64,000 bases of DNA from Fodinibacter sp963747405 (GCA_963747405.1 CAVVFG010000005.1:124001-188000), one strand, 5' to 3'. Shown: positions 17,124-25,694, counted from the stretch's first letter. Notes: generated by a model from the letters alone, not told the origin. Numbers and translations: made by a program.

Positions 17124-18458
17124 ATGATCGAGCAGAAGCGGATTCTCGCGACGACCATCCCGGGGCCCGCCTCCCAGGCGCTGCAGGCCCGCAAGACGGC
17201 TGCGGTAGCTGCCGGGGTGAGCACGGGGCTTCCGGTGTACGTCACCGAGGGGGCGGGCGGCATCGTGCGCGACGCCGACGGCAACCAGCTCATCGACTTC
17301 GGCTCGGGCATCGCCGTCACCACCGTGGGCAACGGCAACCAACGGGTCGTCGACGCCGTCACCGAGCAGATCGCGGCGTTCACGCACACCTGCTTCATGG
17401 TCACGCCCTACGACAAGTACGTGCAGGTCTGCGAGAAGCTCAACGCGCTGACCCCCGGCGACGGCGAGAAGCGCTCGGCGCTGTTCAACTCCGGCGCCGA
17501 GGCCGTCGAGAACGCCGTGAAGATCGCGCGGCACGCCACCGGTCGCCCGGCGGTCGTCGCCTTCGACCACGCCTACCACGGCCGCACCAACCTCACGATG
17601 GGCCTCACCGCCAAGAACATGCCCTACAAGCACCGGTTCGGGCCGTTCGCCAACGAGCTCTACCGGGTGCCGATGGCCTACCCCTACCGCTGGCCGGGTG
17701 GTGCCGAGCACTGCGCCGACGAGGCGCTGGCCACCGTCACGAGCCAGATCCACGCCCAGGTGGGCGAGGACAACACCGCGGCCGTCATCATCGAGCCGAT
17801 CCAGGGCGAGGGCGGCTTCATCGTGCCGCCGCCCGGCTTCCTGCCCGCGCTGGCCGACTGGTGCCGCGAGCACGACATCCTGCTCATCGCCGACGAGGTG
17901 CAGAGCGGCTTCTGCCGCACCGGCGACTGGTTCGCCTGCGACCACGAAGGCGTCGTGCCCGACCTCCTCACCGCCGCCAAGGGCATCGCGGGCGGCATGC
18001 CGCTGGCTGCCGTCACCGGCCGCGCCGACCTGATGGATGCCGTGCACCCGGGCGGCCTCGGCGGCACCTACGGCGGCAACCCGGTCGCGTGCGCCGCGGC
18101 GCTGGCCGCCATCGAGTCGATGGAGGAGGACGACCTGGCCGCCCGGGCACGCGAGATCGGCGACATCCTCACCGACCGCCTGGGCCGGCTCAGCGAGAAG
18201 TATGACGAGGTCGGCGAGGTGCGCGGCCGCGGGGCGATGGTCGCCATGGAGCTCGTCACCGACCCCGACACCAAGGAGCCTGCGGCCGCCCTCACCGCGG
18301 CGGTCAACAAGGGCTGCCACGAGCGCGGGCTGATCACCCTCACCTGCGGCACCTACGGCAACGTCTTCCGCCTCCTGCCGCCGCTGTCCATCTCGGACGA
18401 CCTGCTGCACGAGGGTATGGACGTGCTCGAGGAGTCGTTCACCGCCGCCGTCGGCTGA
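17124..18458 (+). CDS. gabT: 4-aminobutyrate aminotransferase
   Basis: PLP-dependent class III aminotransferase of 444 aa that transfers the amino group of 4-aminobutyrate to 2-oxoglutarate, giving succinate semialdehyde. The PLP lysine is about Lys286 in TAAKGIAGGMPLAA, and the substrate/cofactor regions FNSGAEAVENAVKIARHATG and IADEVQSGFCRTG are typical of GabT. The segment GGTYGGNPVACAAALA follows the lysine as expected. ATG 17124 is fixed by the promoter 6 nt upstream. The next gene starts 2 nt after its stop, so the two form an operon. No gabD is present in the window. Confidence 0.93.
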   Translation: MIEQKRILATTIPGPASQALQARKTAAVAAGVSTGLPVYVTEGAGGIVRDADGNQLIDFGSGIAVTTVGNGNQRVVDAVTEQIAAFTHTCFMVTPYDKYVQVCEKLNALTPGDGEKRSALFNSGAEAVENAVKIARHATGRPAVVAFDHAYHGRTNLTMGLTAKNMPYKHRFGPFANELYRVPMAYPYRWPGGAEHCADEALATVTSQIHAQVGEDNTAAVIIEPIQGEGGFIVPPPGFLPALADWCREHDILLIADEVQSGFCRTGDWFACDHEGVVPDLLTAAKGIAGGMPLAAVTGRADLMDAVHPGGLGGTYGGNPVACAAALAAIESMEEDDLAARAREIGDILTDRLGRLSEKYDEVGEVRGRGAMVAMELVTDPDTKEPAAALTAAVNKGCHERGLITLTCGTYGNVFRLLPPLSISDDLLHEGMDVLEESFTAAVG

Positions 18459-18460
18459 CG

Positions 18461-19267
18461 GTGGCTCCCTCGCTGCCGGCCGCCTTCGACCTGTCCGGTC
18501 GTACCGCGCTGGTCACCGGCGCCGGGTCGCCGACCGGCATCGGGTTCGCCTGCGCGCGCCTGCTGGCACAGTGCGGCGCACGTGTCGTGGTCGCTGCGAC
18601 CACCGACCGGGTGCACGAGCGGGCCGCGGAGCTGGTGGATGCCGGTGCCCTCGCCGCCGGCGTGGTCGCCGACCTCACCGCCGCGTCGGGGGCTTCGGCC
18701 GCGGTGGCTGCGGCGCTGGCGCTGGGGGGTGGGGTCGACGTGCTCGTCAACAACGCCGGGATGGTGTCGACGGCATCGGGTGGGGACCATCTCGAGGGGG
18801 ACCTGCTCGGCACCCCACCGGAGCGCTGGGCGGCATCGCTGGCGCGCAACCTCGACACGGCCTACCTCACGACCCGGGCCGCCCTGCCCTCGCTGCGGGC
18901 GAGCGGGCGCGGGCGGGTCGTCATGGTCACCTCGGTCACCGGCGCCGCGATGGCGATGCGCGGCGAGGTCGGGTACGCCGCCGCGAAGGCCGCTCTGGTG
19001 GGGCTCACCCGGGCGCTGGCCGTCGACGAGGCCCGGCACGGCATCACCGTCAACGCGGTGGCCCCGGGCTGGGTCTCGACCGGCTCGCAGACCGTGGCCG
19101 AGGCGCGCGAGGGCATGGTGACGCCGGCCGGCCGGTCGGGGACGGCCGACGAGGTGGCCGCGGCGGTGGTGTTCCTCGCCGGCCCCGGTGCCGCCTACGT
19201 CACCGGCCAGGTGCTGGTCGTCGACGGCGGCAACACGGTGGCCGAGCAGCGCGCCACCGCACACTGA
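18461..19267 (+). CDS. Short-chain dehydrogenase/reductase
   Basis: NAD(P)-dependent oxidoreductase of 268 aa with the Rossmann glycine motif TGAGSPTGIG (20-29), NNAG at 98-101 region, and the catalytic Ser158, Tyr172 and Lys176 (SVTG ... GYAAAK). The family is FabG-like and the substrate is not readable. Starting (GTG) 2 nt after gabT, it is translated from the same mRNA and may act on a product or by-product of amine catabolism, which is inference. A strong hairpin follows the stop. Confidence 0.88.
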   Translation: MAPSLPAAFDLSGRTALVTGAGSPTGIGFACARLLAQCGARVVVAATTDRVHERAAELVDAGALAAGVVADLTAASGASAAVAAALALGGGVDVLVNNAGMVSTASGGDHLEGDLLGTPPERWAASLARNLDTAYLTTRAALPSLRASGRGRVVMVTSVTGAAMAMRGEVGYAAAKAALVGLTRALAVDEARHGITVNAVAPGWVSTGSQTVAEAREGMVTPAGRSGTADEVAAAVVFLAGPGAAYVTGQVLVVDGGNTVAEQRATAH

Positions 19268-19281
19268 GCGGCGCCGCTCCA

Positions 19282-19301
19282 GCCCGGGCGCTCGCCCGGG
19301 C
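19282..19301 (+). terminator. Hairpin after the gabT-SDR operon
   Basis: GCCCGGGCG, CT, CGCCCGGGC form a perfect GC stem beginning 14 nt after the SDR stop. No T-run follows, as is usual in actinobacterial terminators. Confidence 0.6.
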
Positions 19302-19360
19302 ACCCTGCCGCTCCAGCCTGCCGCCCCTTGCGGGCATCTCGCGGCTCCTAGACTCGGGCG

Positions 19361-20710
19361 GTGACCCGTCCCGTGCTGCGCCAGGTGCACAACATCGGCA
19401 GGCGGCGCGCCTGGGTCATCTGGATGGTGGGGCTCTCGGTCTACGTGCTGGCCGTGTTCCACCGCACCTCGCTCGGCGTTGCCGGGCTGCTCGCCGCCGA
19501 GCGGTTCCAGATCAGCGCCGCCCAGCTCGCGACGTTCACCGTCGTGCAGCTCGCCGTCTACGCCGGGATGCAGATCCCGGTCGGGGTGCTGCTCGACCGG
19601 TTCGGCTCCAAGCGGCTGATGTTCACCGGCCTCACCCTGATGACGGTCGGGCAGTTCTGGTTCGCGTTCGCCGGGTCGTTTCCGGTGGGCATCGCGGCCC
19701 GCGTGCTGCTCGGCGCCGGGGACGCGATGGTGTTCACCTCCCTGCTGCGGCTGGTCGCGGTGTGGTTCCGGGTCAAACAGGCGCCGTTCGTCACCCAGCT
19801 GACCGGCATGGTCGGGCAGGTCGGGGCGATCGCGGCGGCAGCGCCGCTGGCGGCGGCCCTGGCCACCTGGGGCTGGACGAGGTCGTTCGCCACGGCCGCC
19901 TCGGTCGGCGTCGTGCTCGGGGTGCTGCTCCTGCTGCTCGTCAAGGACTCGCCCTACCGCGGCGAGGCGGTCGAGAAGATCAAGGTCCGGGCGCTGGCGC
20001 GGACGCTGGGGGAGGTGTGGGGCAACCCCGGCACCCAGCTCGGCCTGTGGGTGCACTTCACCGCGCAGTTCGGCGCCACCGTGTTCACGATGCTGTGGGG
20101 CTATCCCTTCCTGGTGAGCGGCGAGGGGCTGTCGCCGCAGGCGGCGTCCTGGCTGCTGGTCGTCATGACGCTGACCGCGATGGCGGCCGGCCCGCTCGTG
20201 GCCGCCTTCACCGCCCGGGTGCCCTACCGACGCTCGCAGCTGGTCCTCGGCATCGTGCTCACGATCGTCACGGTGTGGGCGGTCGTGCTGCTCTGGCCGG
20301 GGCCAGCGCCCCTGTGGCTGCTCGTGCTCCTCGTCGTGGTCACGGCCATGGGTGGGCCGGGCTCCATGGTGGGCTTCGACCTGGCCCGCACCTTCCACCC
20401 GTCCGACCGGCTGGGCCGCGCGACCGGGGTGGTCAACATCGGCGGCTTCACGGCATCCCTGGTCACCATCGCGCTGATCGGGGTGGTGCTCGACCGGCTG
20501 GCGCCCGGCGGCCAGCAGGACTACACGCTGGCCGACTTCCGCATCGCGATGTCGGTGCAGTTCCTCTTCTGGGGCGTCGGAATCGTGCAGCTGGTGCGCT
20601 ACCGGCGCAAGAGCCTGCGGCACATCGAGGGGGTGCACCCAGACGCCCTGGAGGCGCTGCGCCGCGGTGACACCCTGCTGCCCGGCATCTCGCGCGACCT
20701 CGAGCCCTGA
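19361..20710 (+). CDS. MFS transporter
   Basis: A 449-aa transporter with 12 predicted helices. The loop 2-3 signature is GVLLDRFGSKRLMFTG and there is a repeated conserved segment in the second half. Sequence does not reveal the substrate; the shape resembles drug/metabolite proton antiporters or organic-acid permeases. The GTG start at 19361 lies exactly 6 nt after TAGACT (19349-19354), so it is a separate leaderless unit from the preceding SDR gene. Confidence 0.87.
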   Translation: MTRPVLRQVHNIGRRRAWVIWMVGLSVYVLAVFHRTSLGVAGLLAAERFQISAAQLATFTVVQLAVYAGMQIPVGVLLDRFGSKRLMFTGLTLMTVGQFWFAFAGSFPVGIAARVLLGAGDAMVFTSLLRLVAVWFRVKQAPFVTQLTGMVGQVGAIAAAAPLAAALATWGWTRSFATAASVGVVLGVLLLLLVKDSPYRGEAVEKIKVRALARTLGEVWGNPGTQLGLWVHFTAQFGATVFTMLWGYPFLVSGEGLSPQAASWLLVVMTLTAMAAGPLVAAFTARVPYRRSQLVLGIVLTIVTVWAVVLLWPGPAPLWLLVLLVVVTAMGGPGSMVGFDLARTFHPSDRLGRATGVVNIGGFTASLVTIALIGVVLDRLAPGGQQDYTLADFRIAMSVQFLFWGVGIVQLVRYRRKSLRHIEGVHPDALEALRRGDTLLPGISRDLEP

Positions 20711-20803
20711 GCGCCTGAGGGTCCGGGCACGTCCGCGTCGCCCGTCGTTCCTTCGACGTTCTCGCAGATGTCGCGTGTCGCTCGCCCCGCGCACGGGCCG
20801 TCT

Positions 20804-20876
20804 CCCCGAGAATCGGGGTGACCGGGCCAGGTATGAGTTGGCCCGGTCCTCTCCTGTGCGGGGCGAGCGTCCCCGC
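20804..20876. terminator. Cluster of three hairpins between convergent genes
   Basis: Three stems follow one another: CCCCGA/TCGGGG (20804-20818), CCGGGCCA/TGGCCCGG with a 9-nt loop (20822-20846), and GCGGGG/CCCCGC (20858-20876). They lie between the MFS gene (+) and the lipoprotein gene (-), so they can end transcription from both sides. Confidence 0.65.
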
Positions 20877-20881
20877 CGACG

Positions 20882-21370
20882 TCAGTCGGCGACGGTGTAG
20901 GCCGCGCTGGGTGCGGCGCAGTAGCCGAAGGCGCCGCCGGTGCGCGCGTGGTACTGGTCCAGCCCCGTGCCCACCCGCAGCACGAGCAGCTCGCCGGGCA
21001 CCAGCGCCTGGGTGTAGGCCATGCCGTCCTGCGGGCAGCCGAGCGAGCCGTCGATCCACGTCACCGGGGTCCACGCCGCGATGACGACCGCGGCAGGGTC
21101 CACGCCTCGTCGGGTGGCGGCGTCGGCGATGGCCGCGGCCACGGCGGGGCGGCTGCGCAGGTCGTCGGGCAGGGCCGCGCCACCGCCGGAGGGTGAGGGG
21201 GATGCCGTGCCGCTTCCACCCGGGCTCGGCGCCGCCGGGGTCGACGCGGTGGCGGAGGCACTCGAGGCGCTCGAGGCACCCGAGGCGTCGTCGCCGGGCC
21301 GGCCGCACGCCGTCGAGGCCAGCAGCAGCGCGGTGAGGGTGACCAGGCCGGCGGCCCGCATCGTCAGCAC
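20882..21370 (-). CDS. Lipoprotein with conserved YTQALVPGE domain, function unknown
   Basis: A 162-aa lipoprotein. Its signal peptide ends in the lipobox LASTAC with the cysteine at about position 22, followed by a 45-residue Ser/Ala/Pro/Gly linker. The folded C-terminal domain contains WIDGSLGCPQDGMAYTQALVPGE (about 105-127) and a late GAFGYCAAPS. That pattern recurs in many small secreted bacterial proteins, but I cannot name a function. It starts with GTG 21370 (or ATG 21361), 2 nt after the acyl-CoA dehydrogenase stop, so it is coupled to that gene despite no obvious metabolic link. Confidence 0.75.
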   Translation of the reverse strand: MLTMRAAGLVTLTALLLASTACGRPGDDASGASSASSASATASTPAAPSPGGSGTASPSPSGGGAALPDDLRSRPAVAAAIADAATRRGVDPAAVVIAAWTPVTWIDGSLGCPQDGMAYTQALVPGELLVLRVGTGLDQYHARTGGAFGYCAAPSAAYTVAD

Positions 21371-21372
21371 CG

Positions 21373-22545
21373 TCAGCGGAACACGTGGCGGCTGATGACG
21401 AGCCGCTGGATCTGGTTGGTGCCCTCGAAGATCTGGGTCACCTTCGCCTCGCGCATGAACCGCTCGGCCGGGAAGTCCTGGGTGTACCCGGCCCCGCCGA
21501 GCACCTGCACGGCATCGGTCGTCACCTTCATGGCCGCGTCGGTGGCGACCAGCTTGGCCACCGCGGCCTCCTTCGCGAACACCCGGCCGGCGTCCTTGAG
21601 CCGAGCCGCGTGGAGGTAGGTGGCGCGGGCGCTCGTCACGGCCGCCTCCATGTCGGCGACGAGGAACGCGAGCCCCTGGTTGGCCGCGATCGGCCGCCCG
21701 AACTGTTCGCGGTCCTTGGCGTAGGACGTGGCGAGGTCGAGTGCCGACTGCGCCAGCCCGGTTGCCGCAGCAGCGATCCCGAGCCGTCCGGCGTCGAGGG
21801 CGGACAGGGCGATCGCCATCCCCTGGCCCTCGGCGCCGATCCGCCGGCTCGCCTCGACCGGCACCCCCTCGTAGATCACCTCGCGCACGGTGTCGCAGTG
21901 CAGGCCCATCTTCCGCTCCGGCGCACCGAACGACAGCCCGCTCGCGTCGGCGGGCACGACGAAGCAGGACAGCCCGCGGGCGCCCTCGTCCGAGGTGCGC
22001 GCGAAGGTCGTGTAGTAGTCGGCGTGCCCCGCATGGCTGATCCAGGCCTTGCGGCCGCGCAGCCGGTATGCCGTGGGCTCGCCGTCGCTGCCACCCTCAC
22101 CGACGGCACGGGTCGTCATGGAGCCGACGTCGGAGCCGGACTGCGGCTCGGACAGGCAGTATGCCCCTAGCTGCTCGCCCGAGAGCATGCCGGGCAGCAG
22201 GTCGGCCTGCTGCTCCGGCGTGCCGAACGTGGTGACCGGGTAGGCCGTCAGCGAATGCACCGACACCCCCACGGCCACGCTCATCCAGGCCGACGCGATC
22301 TCCTCGACCACCTGCAGGTACACCTCGTAGGGCTGGCCGTAGCCACCGAACTCCTCGGGGTGCGGCAGCGAGAGCAGCCCCGCGGCCCCCAGGGTTCGGA
22401 ACACCTGCGTGGGGAAGGACTCGTCGGTCGCGGCCGCGCGCTCGGCGTCATCCACCCGGGGGCGGAGCTCCTTGTCGCAGATCTCGCGGGTCAGGTCGAT
22501 GAGGTCTTGGCCCTCGTCGGTCGGCATCAGCCTCGTTGCTGGCAT
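21373..22545 (-). CDS. Acyl-CoA dehydrogenase
   Basis: FAD enzyme of 390 aa that introduces the alpha-beta double bond in acyl-CoA during beta-oxidation or branched-chain amino acid breakdown. FAD-binding YCLSEPQSGSD, signature LGGAGYTQDFPAERFMREAK and catalytic glutamate (about Glu374, in QIFEGTNQIQ) are present, the last fitting short/medium-chain enzymes. The frame extends upstream, but ATG 22545 is fixed by TACGCT ending 7 nt before it. The chain-length preference is not determinable from this sequence. Confidence 0.93.
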   Translation of the reverse strand: MPATRLMPTDEGQDLIDLTREICDKELRPRVDDAERAAATDESFPTQVFRTLGAAGLLSLPHPEEFGGYGQPYEVYLQVVEEIASAWMSVAVGVSVHSLTAYPVTTFGTPEQQADLLPGMLSGEQLGAYCLSEPQSGSDVGSMTTRAVGEGGSDGEPTAYRLRGRKAWISHAGHADYYTTFARTSDEGARGLSCFVVPADASGLSFGAPERKMGLHCDTVREVIYEGVPVEASRRIGAEGQGMAIALSALDAGRLGIAAAATGLAQSALDLATSYAKDREQFGRPIAANQGLAFLVADMEAAVTSARATYLHAARLKDAGRVFAKEAAVAKLVATDAAMKVTTDAVQVLGGAGYTQDFPAERFMREAKVTQIFEGTNQIQRLVISRHVFR

Positions 22546-22688
22546 GGGGTCGAGCGTAGGAGACGCCCGAGCGTGCGACCAACCGGTGCACGTGCAGGGG
22601 TGCGGGTGCGGGGTCCTAGTACCTCCGGACCTCGCGCCCGGCCAGAGGGACACTGGGCACGCGCCTGGGATCTCCATACCGTTCAGTC

Positions 22689-23588
22689 ATGCCTCGCGAC
22701 TCGAGCACCAGGAGTGCCGTGGGCCTGGCCCCACGGCACACCGTGCGGGTCGAGCACCGGCCCTTCTGCGACGTGGTCGTCAGGGGCTATCCGGGCACCT
22801 CGGGCCTGGCCGTGCACGCCGCGCTCACCAGCCTGTGGGCCTCCCCGCTGGGGCGCGGTCGGCGCGGGCGGCCCGGCATCCCCGAGCCGCTCGCCTTCGA
22901 CGTGCGCACCGGTGAGCTCACGATGGCGTGGGTGCCGGGCACGGCGCTGGCCGACGCGCGCACCACGGGGGGCCCCAGCTCCCGCTCCGTGGAGGTCGGC
23001 ACCCTGCTGGCCGACCTCCACGGCAGCGGGGTCGTCGTCGACCGGGTGCGCGACCGGCCCACCCTGGCCCGGATGGTGCGCCGTCAGGTCGCCGACGTCG
23101 CCGCCGACCCCGGCACCTTGGGTCCGGTGCTCGACGCGTTCGTCGAGGCGTCGCGCGCGATCGATCGGGCGTGGCTGCACGACGAGACCCCCCGTCGCCA
23201 GGTCATCAGCCACGGCAACCTCTCGCCCCGCACCGTGCTGGCTACCCATCGCGGCCTGGTGCTGCTCGACGTCGACCACCTCCAGATGGCCGAGCTGGAG
23301 CGGGACCTGGCGCTCTGGGCCGCCTGGGTGTGGGTCGACGCGGGCGCCCGGGACCTGCCCGACCCCGCCGAGCTGCTCGGTGGTCTCGTCAGCGGGTATG
23401 CCGCGACCGCCCGGAGGGTGCCCGCCGACCGGGCGGCCCTGGAGGTGCACCTCGCGGTGGCTCTCGTGGGCGTGGCCCACGGCTGGCCGAGCCTGCGGGG
23501 TGACCACTTCGGCCGCATCCGCACGCTGCGTGCCGCCACCGCGCTGGCCGAGCGACAGCTGGAGCGCGGGGCGTCAAGGACCCTGTGA
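22689..23588 (+). CDS. Aminoglycoside-phosphotransferase-fold protein with altered catalytic loop
   Basis: A 299-aa protein with the APH/choline-kinase layout: an N-lobe including a hydrophobic PEPLAFDVRTGELTMAWVPG strand-turn segment, then the catalytic region ISHGNLSPRTVLATHRGLVL and a metal-site-like LLDVDHLQMAELERDLA. The usual HGD catalytic aspartate is Asn and the usual loop asparagine is Thr, while the second aspartate (DVD) remains. Either a pseudokinase or a divergent transferase. The start is set by TACCGT ending 6 nt before ATG 22689. It converges with the SGNH hydrolase gene. Confidence 0.72.
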   Translation: MPRDSSTRSAVGLAPRHTVRVEHRPFCDVVVRGYPGTSGLAVHAALTSLWASPLGRGRRGRPGIPEPLAFDVRTGELTMAWVPGTALADARTTGGPSSRSVEVGTLLADLHGSGVVVDRVRDRPTLARMVRRQVADVAADPGTLGPVLDAFVEASRAIDRAWLHDETPRRQVISHGNLSPRTVLATHRGLVLLDVDHLQMAELERDLALWAAWVWVDAGARDLPDPAELLGGLVSGYAATARRVPADRAALEVHLAVALVGVAHGWPSLRGDHFGRIRTLRAATALAERQLERGASRTL

Positions 23589-23608
23589 CCGCGACCGCGG
23601 TACAGCGC

Positions 23609-24454
23609 TCAGCCCTCGGGCAGCGCCTGGTGCTCGGGTGTCGCCTCGGGGTCGCGGAAGTGCTCGAGCCTCGGCCGCTTGGGTGACACCGTGTCACCCG
23701 ACGAGCGGCCCTGCAGCCGCCGCTGCACCCACGGCCCGGCGTACGTGCGGGCCCACACGGCGTGGCCGCGCAGCTCCGCGGCACGCGTTCCGCGGTCGGC
23801 CGGCGGCAGGGGGGTGGTCCAGTCGGCCAGGTCGGTGCGGTGCCCGAGCGCGGTGAGCGCCGCGAGCGCCACCCGGCGGTGGCCCTCGGTGGTGAGGTGG
23901 ATCCGGTCCTCGGCCCACATCCGCCAGTCGCGCAGGGCGGCCATCCCCCACAGGTTGAGCACGAAGCAGCCGTGCCGCTGGGCGATGGTGAACAGGTTGG
24001 CCGTGTGCACGGCGTGCCGGCCGCGCAGCGGCTTGAACAGCCCGGCGTCACGAGTGTCGGTCGGAGTGGCGAGCAGCACGTCGGCACCGCTGTGCCGCAG
24101 GCGGATCACGGCCTCCTCGAGCCGCTCGGCGAGGCCGTCGAGGTCGACCTGCGGGCGCAGCAGGTCGTTGCCGCCACCGACCATCGAGACGAGGTCGGGC
24201 TGCATCCCCAGCGCCGTCTCGAGCTGGGGCCCGACCACGTCGTGCAGCTTGCGGCCGCGCACCGCGAGGTTCGCGTAGCCGAAGGGGAGGTGCTCACTGT
24301 CGGCGATGGCGTCGAGGTGGTGGGCGAGGCGGTCGGCCCAGCCGACGTAGCCGTCCGGGCGGGTGGGGTCCGGGTCGGACATCCCCTCGGTGAAGCTGTC
24401 ACCGATCGCGACGTAGCGGGTCCACACCCGGCGGGACGCGGCGACGGGCGTCAT
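23609..24454 (-). CDS. SGNH/GDSL hydrolase
   Basis: Esterase/lipase-type enzyme of 281 aa. Block I is AIGDSFTEG (catalytic Ser), block III GGGNDLL, and block V DRIHLTTEGH (catalytic His), with the oxyanion glycine in NLAVRGR. There is no signal peptide, so it is presumably cytoplasmic. The ATG shares its first base with the ung stop (TGATG), so ung and this gene are translationally coupled, although no functional link is obvious. The true substrate is unknown. Confidence 0.87.
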   Translation of the reverse strand: MTPVAASRRVWTRYVAIGDSFTEGMSDPDPTRPDGYVGWADRLAHHLDAIADSEHLPFGYANLAVRGRKLHDVVGPQLETALGMQPDLVSMVGGGNDLLRPQVDLDGLAERLEEAVIRLRHSGADVLLATPTDTRDAGLFKPLRGRHAVHTANLFTIAQRHGCFVLNLWGMAALRDWRMWAEDRIHLTTEGHRRVALAALTALGHRTDLADWTTPLPPADRGTRAAELRGHAVWARTYAGPWVQRRLQGRSSGDTVSPKRPRLEHFRDPEATPEHQALPEG

Positions 24455-25143
24455 CACGCAAGCCTCCAGTCGACGGGTGCGCCGCCCTGGCCGGCCAGCA
24501 GCTCGTTGGCGCGGCTGAACGGCCGCGACCCGAAGAAGCCGGCGTGCGCCGACAGCGGGCTCGGGTGCGGGGACTCGATGCAGGCGACGCCGGGCAGGTG
24601 CGGCACCAGGCTGCGCGCGTCCCGCCCCCAGAGGATGGCGACCAGCGGCCCCCCGCGCTCGACGAGGGCCTCGATGGCGCGCGCAGTGACGTGCTCCCAG
24701 CCGCGGCCCCGGTGGCTGGCCGGCTTGCCGGGGCTGACGGTGAGCACCCGGTTGAGCAGCAGCACGCCCTGGTCGGCCCACGGCGTCAGGTCACCGGTGC
24801 TCGGCGTCGGCAGGCCGAGGTCGGTCTCCAGCTCGCGGTAGATGTTGACCAGGCTCTTCGGCACCGGCCGTACGTCGGGTGCCACCGAGAAGGACAGGCC
24901 GACCGCGTGCCCGGGCGTCGGGTAGGGGTCCTGCCCGACGATCAGCACGCGCACGGCATCCAAGGGTCGCTCGAACGCGCGCAGCACGTGGGCGCCGCCG
25001 GGCAGGTAGCCGCGCCCGGCCGCCACCTCGGCGCGCAGGAAGGCACCGAGATCGGCGATGACCGGCTCGACCGGGGCCAGCGCCTGCGCCCACGACGGGT
25101 GGACGAGCTTTCGCAGGGGCCGTGCCGGGGTCGTCGTGCTCAT
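24454..25143 (-). CDS. ung: Uracil-DNA glycosylase, family 1
   Basis: Removes uracil from DNA in base-excision repair. The 229-aa protein has the water-activating motif GQDPYPTPGHAVGLSFS (Asp72) and the minor-groove loop HPSPLSAHAGF (His193), both complete, plus the LLLNRVLTV core strand. Length and order are normal for the family. The ATG at 25143 is preceded only by a G-run. A 24-bp inverted repeat lies in its upstream region. Confidence 0.96.
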   Translation of the reverse strand: MSTTTPARPLRKLVHPSWAQALAPVEPVIADLGAFLRAEVAAGRGYLPGGAHVLRAFERPLDAVRVLIVGQDPYPTPGHAVGLSFSVAPDVRPVPKSLVNIYRELETDLGLPTPSTGDLTPWADQGVLLLNRVLTVSPGKPASHRGRGWEHVTARAIEALVERGGPLVAILWGRDARSLVPHLPGVACIESPHPSPLSAHAGFFGSRPFSRANELLAGQGGAPVDWRLA

Positions 25144-25162
25144 CCCCCCAACCGTATCTGCA

Positions 25163-25236
25163 CGACTTCGTGCGACTTACACACGGGTCTTACCGGCTTC
25201 GGGCTGCGAGAACCGCGTGTAAATCGCACGAAGTCG
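25163..25236. repeat. 24-bp imperfect inverted repeat with 26-nt loop
   Basis: Left arm 25163-25186 and right arm 25213-25236 match at 22 of 24 positions. On the minus-strand RNA both exceptions are G-U pairs, so the whole 24-bp stem can form. The left arm also contains the near-palindrome GCACGACTTCGTGC. It lies between the arsR stop and the ung start, both minus strand, so it may end arsR transcription, or be a mobile-like intergenic repeat. Confidence 0.7.
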
Positions 25237-25251
25237 AAGGTGAGGAGGCGG

Positions 25252-25590
25252 TCAGCGGAAGATGGCGGTGACGTCGTCGAGCCGGCTCGGGACCAGGCGG
25301 AACCACGCCCAGGTGCCGCGCTTCTCGCGCTCGAGCAGCCCGGCCTCGACGAGCACCTTGAGGTGGTGGGACACGGTGGGCTGGGAGAGCCCGACCAGCG
25401 GGGTCAGGTCGCACACGCACGCCTCCCCGGCATCCGTGGCCCTGATGGCGCTGAGCAGCTGCAGGCGCACCGGGTCGGCGACCGCCTTGAGCAGCGCCGC
25501 ACTGGTCTGGGCGGCATCCCGGCTGAGCCCGCCGTCGGCACCGATGCCGCAGCAGGCGGAGGTGGCCAGGGGGAGGGAGATGGTCGACAC
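25252..25590 (-). CDS. arsR: ArsR-family arsenic/metal-responsive repressor
   Basis: A 112-aa winged-helix repressor. The arsenite-binding cysteine pair lies in ACVCDLT (Cys58, Cys60), with recognition helix SQPTVSHHLKVL (70-80). Additional N-terminal cysteines (Cys13, Cys14 in SACCGIG) could supply a third thiol ligand. Divergent from arsI-acr3-arsC, it should release the shared promoter when trivalent arsenic binds. Two similar 16-bp sites between the genes are likely operators. There is no long leader. Confidence 0.93.
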   Translation of the reverse strand: MSTISLPLATSACCGIGADGGLSRDAAQTSAALLKAVADPVRLQLLSAIRATDAGEACVCDLTPLVGLSQPTVSHHLKVLVEAGLLEREKRGTWAWFRLVPSRLDDVTAIFR

Positions 25591-25621
25591 GGCGGCTCCT
25601 CGGGGATGGTGACCTGCCTAC

Positions 25622-25678
25622 ATTGACGGATGTCGATGGGCGTGGTCCACTAGGCGCAAGACATTGATGATAGTCGAT
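25622..25678. promoter_or_regulatory. Twin candidate ArsR operators
   Basis: ATTGACGGATGTCGAT (25622-25637) and ATTGATGATAGTCGAT (25663-25678) share ATTGAY-N4-GTCGAT, an imperfect inverted repeat. Their starts are 41 bp apart, close to four helical turns. They lie between divergent arsR and arsI, and the second abuts the arsI ribosome site. The base composition is distinctly more AT-rich than the surroundings. Confidence 0.7.
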
Positions 25679-25694
25679 ATCTCTGGAGGATGCC

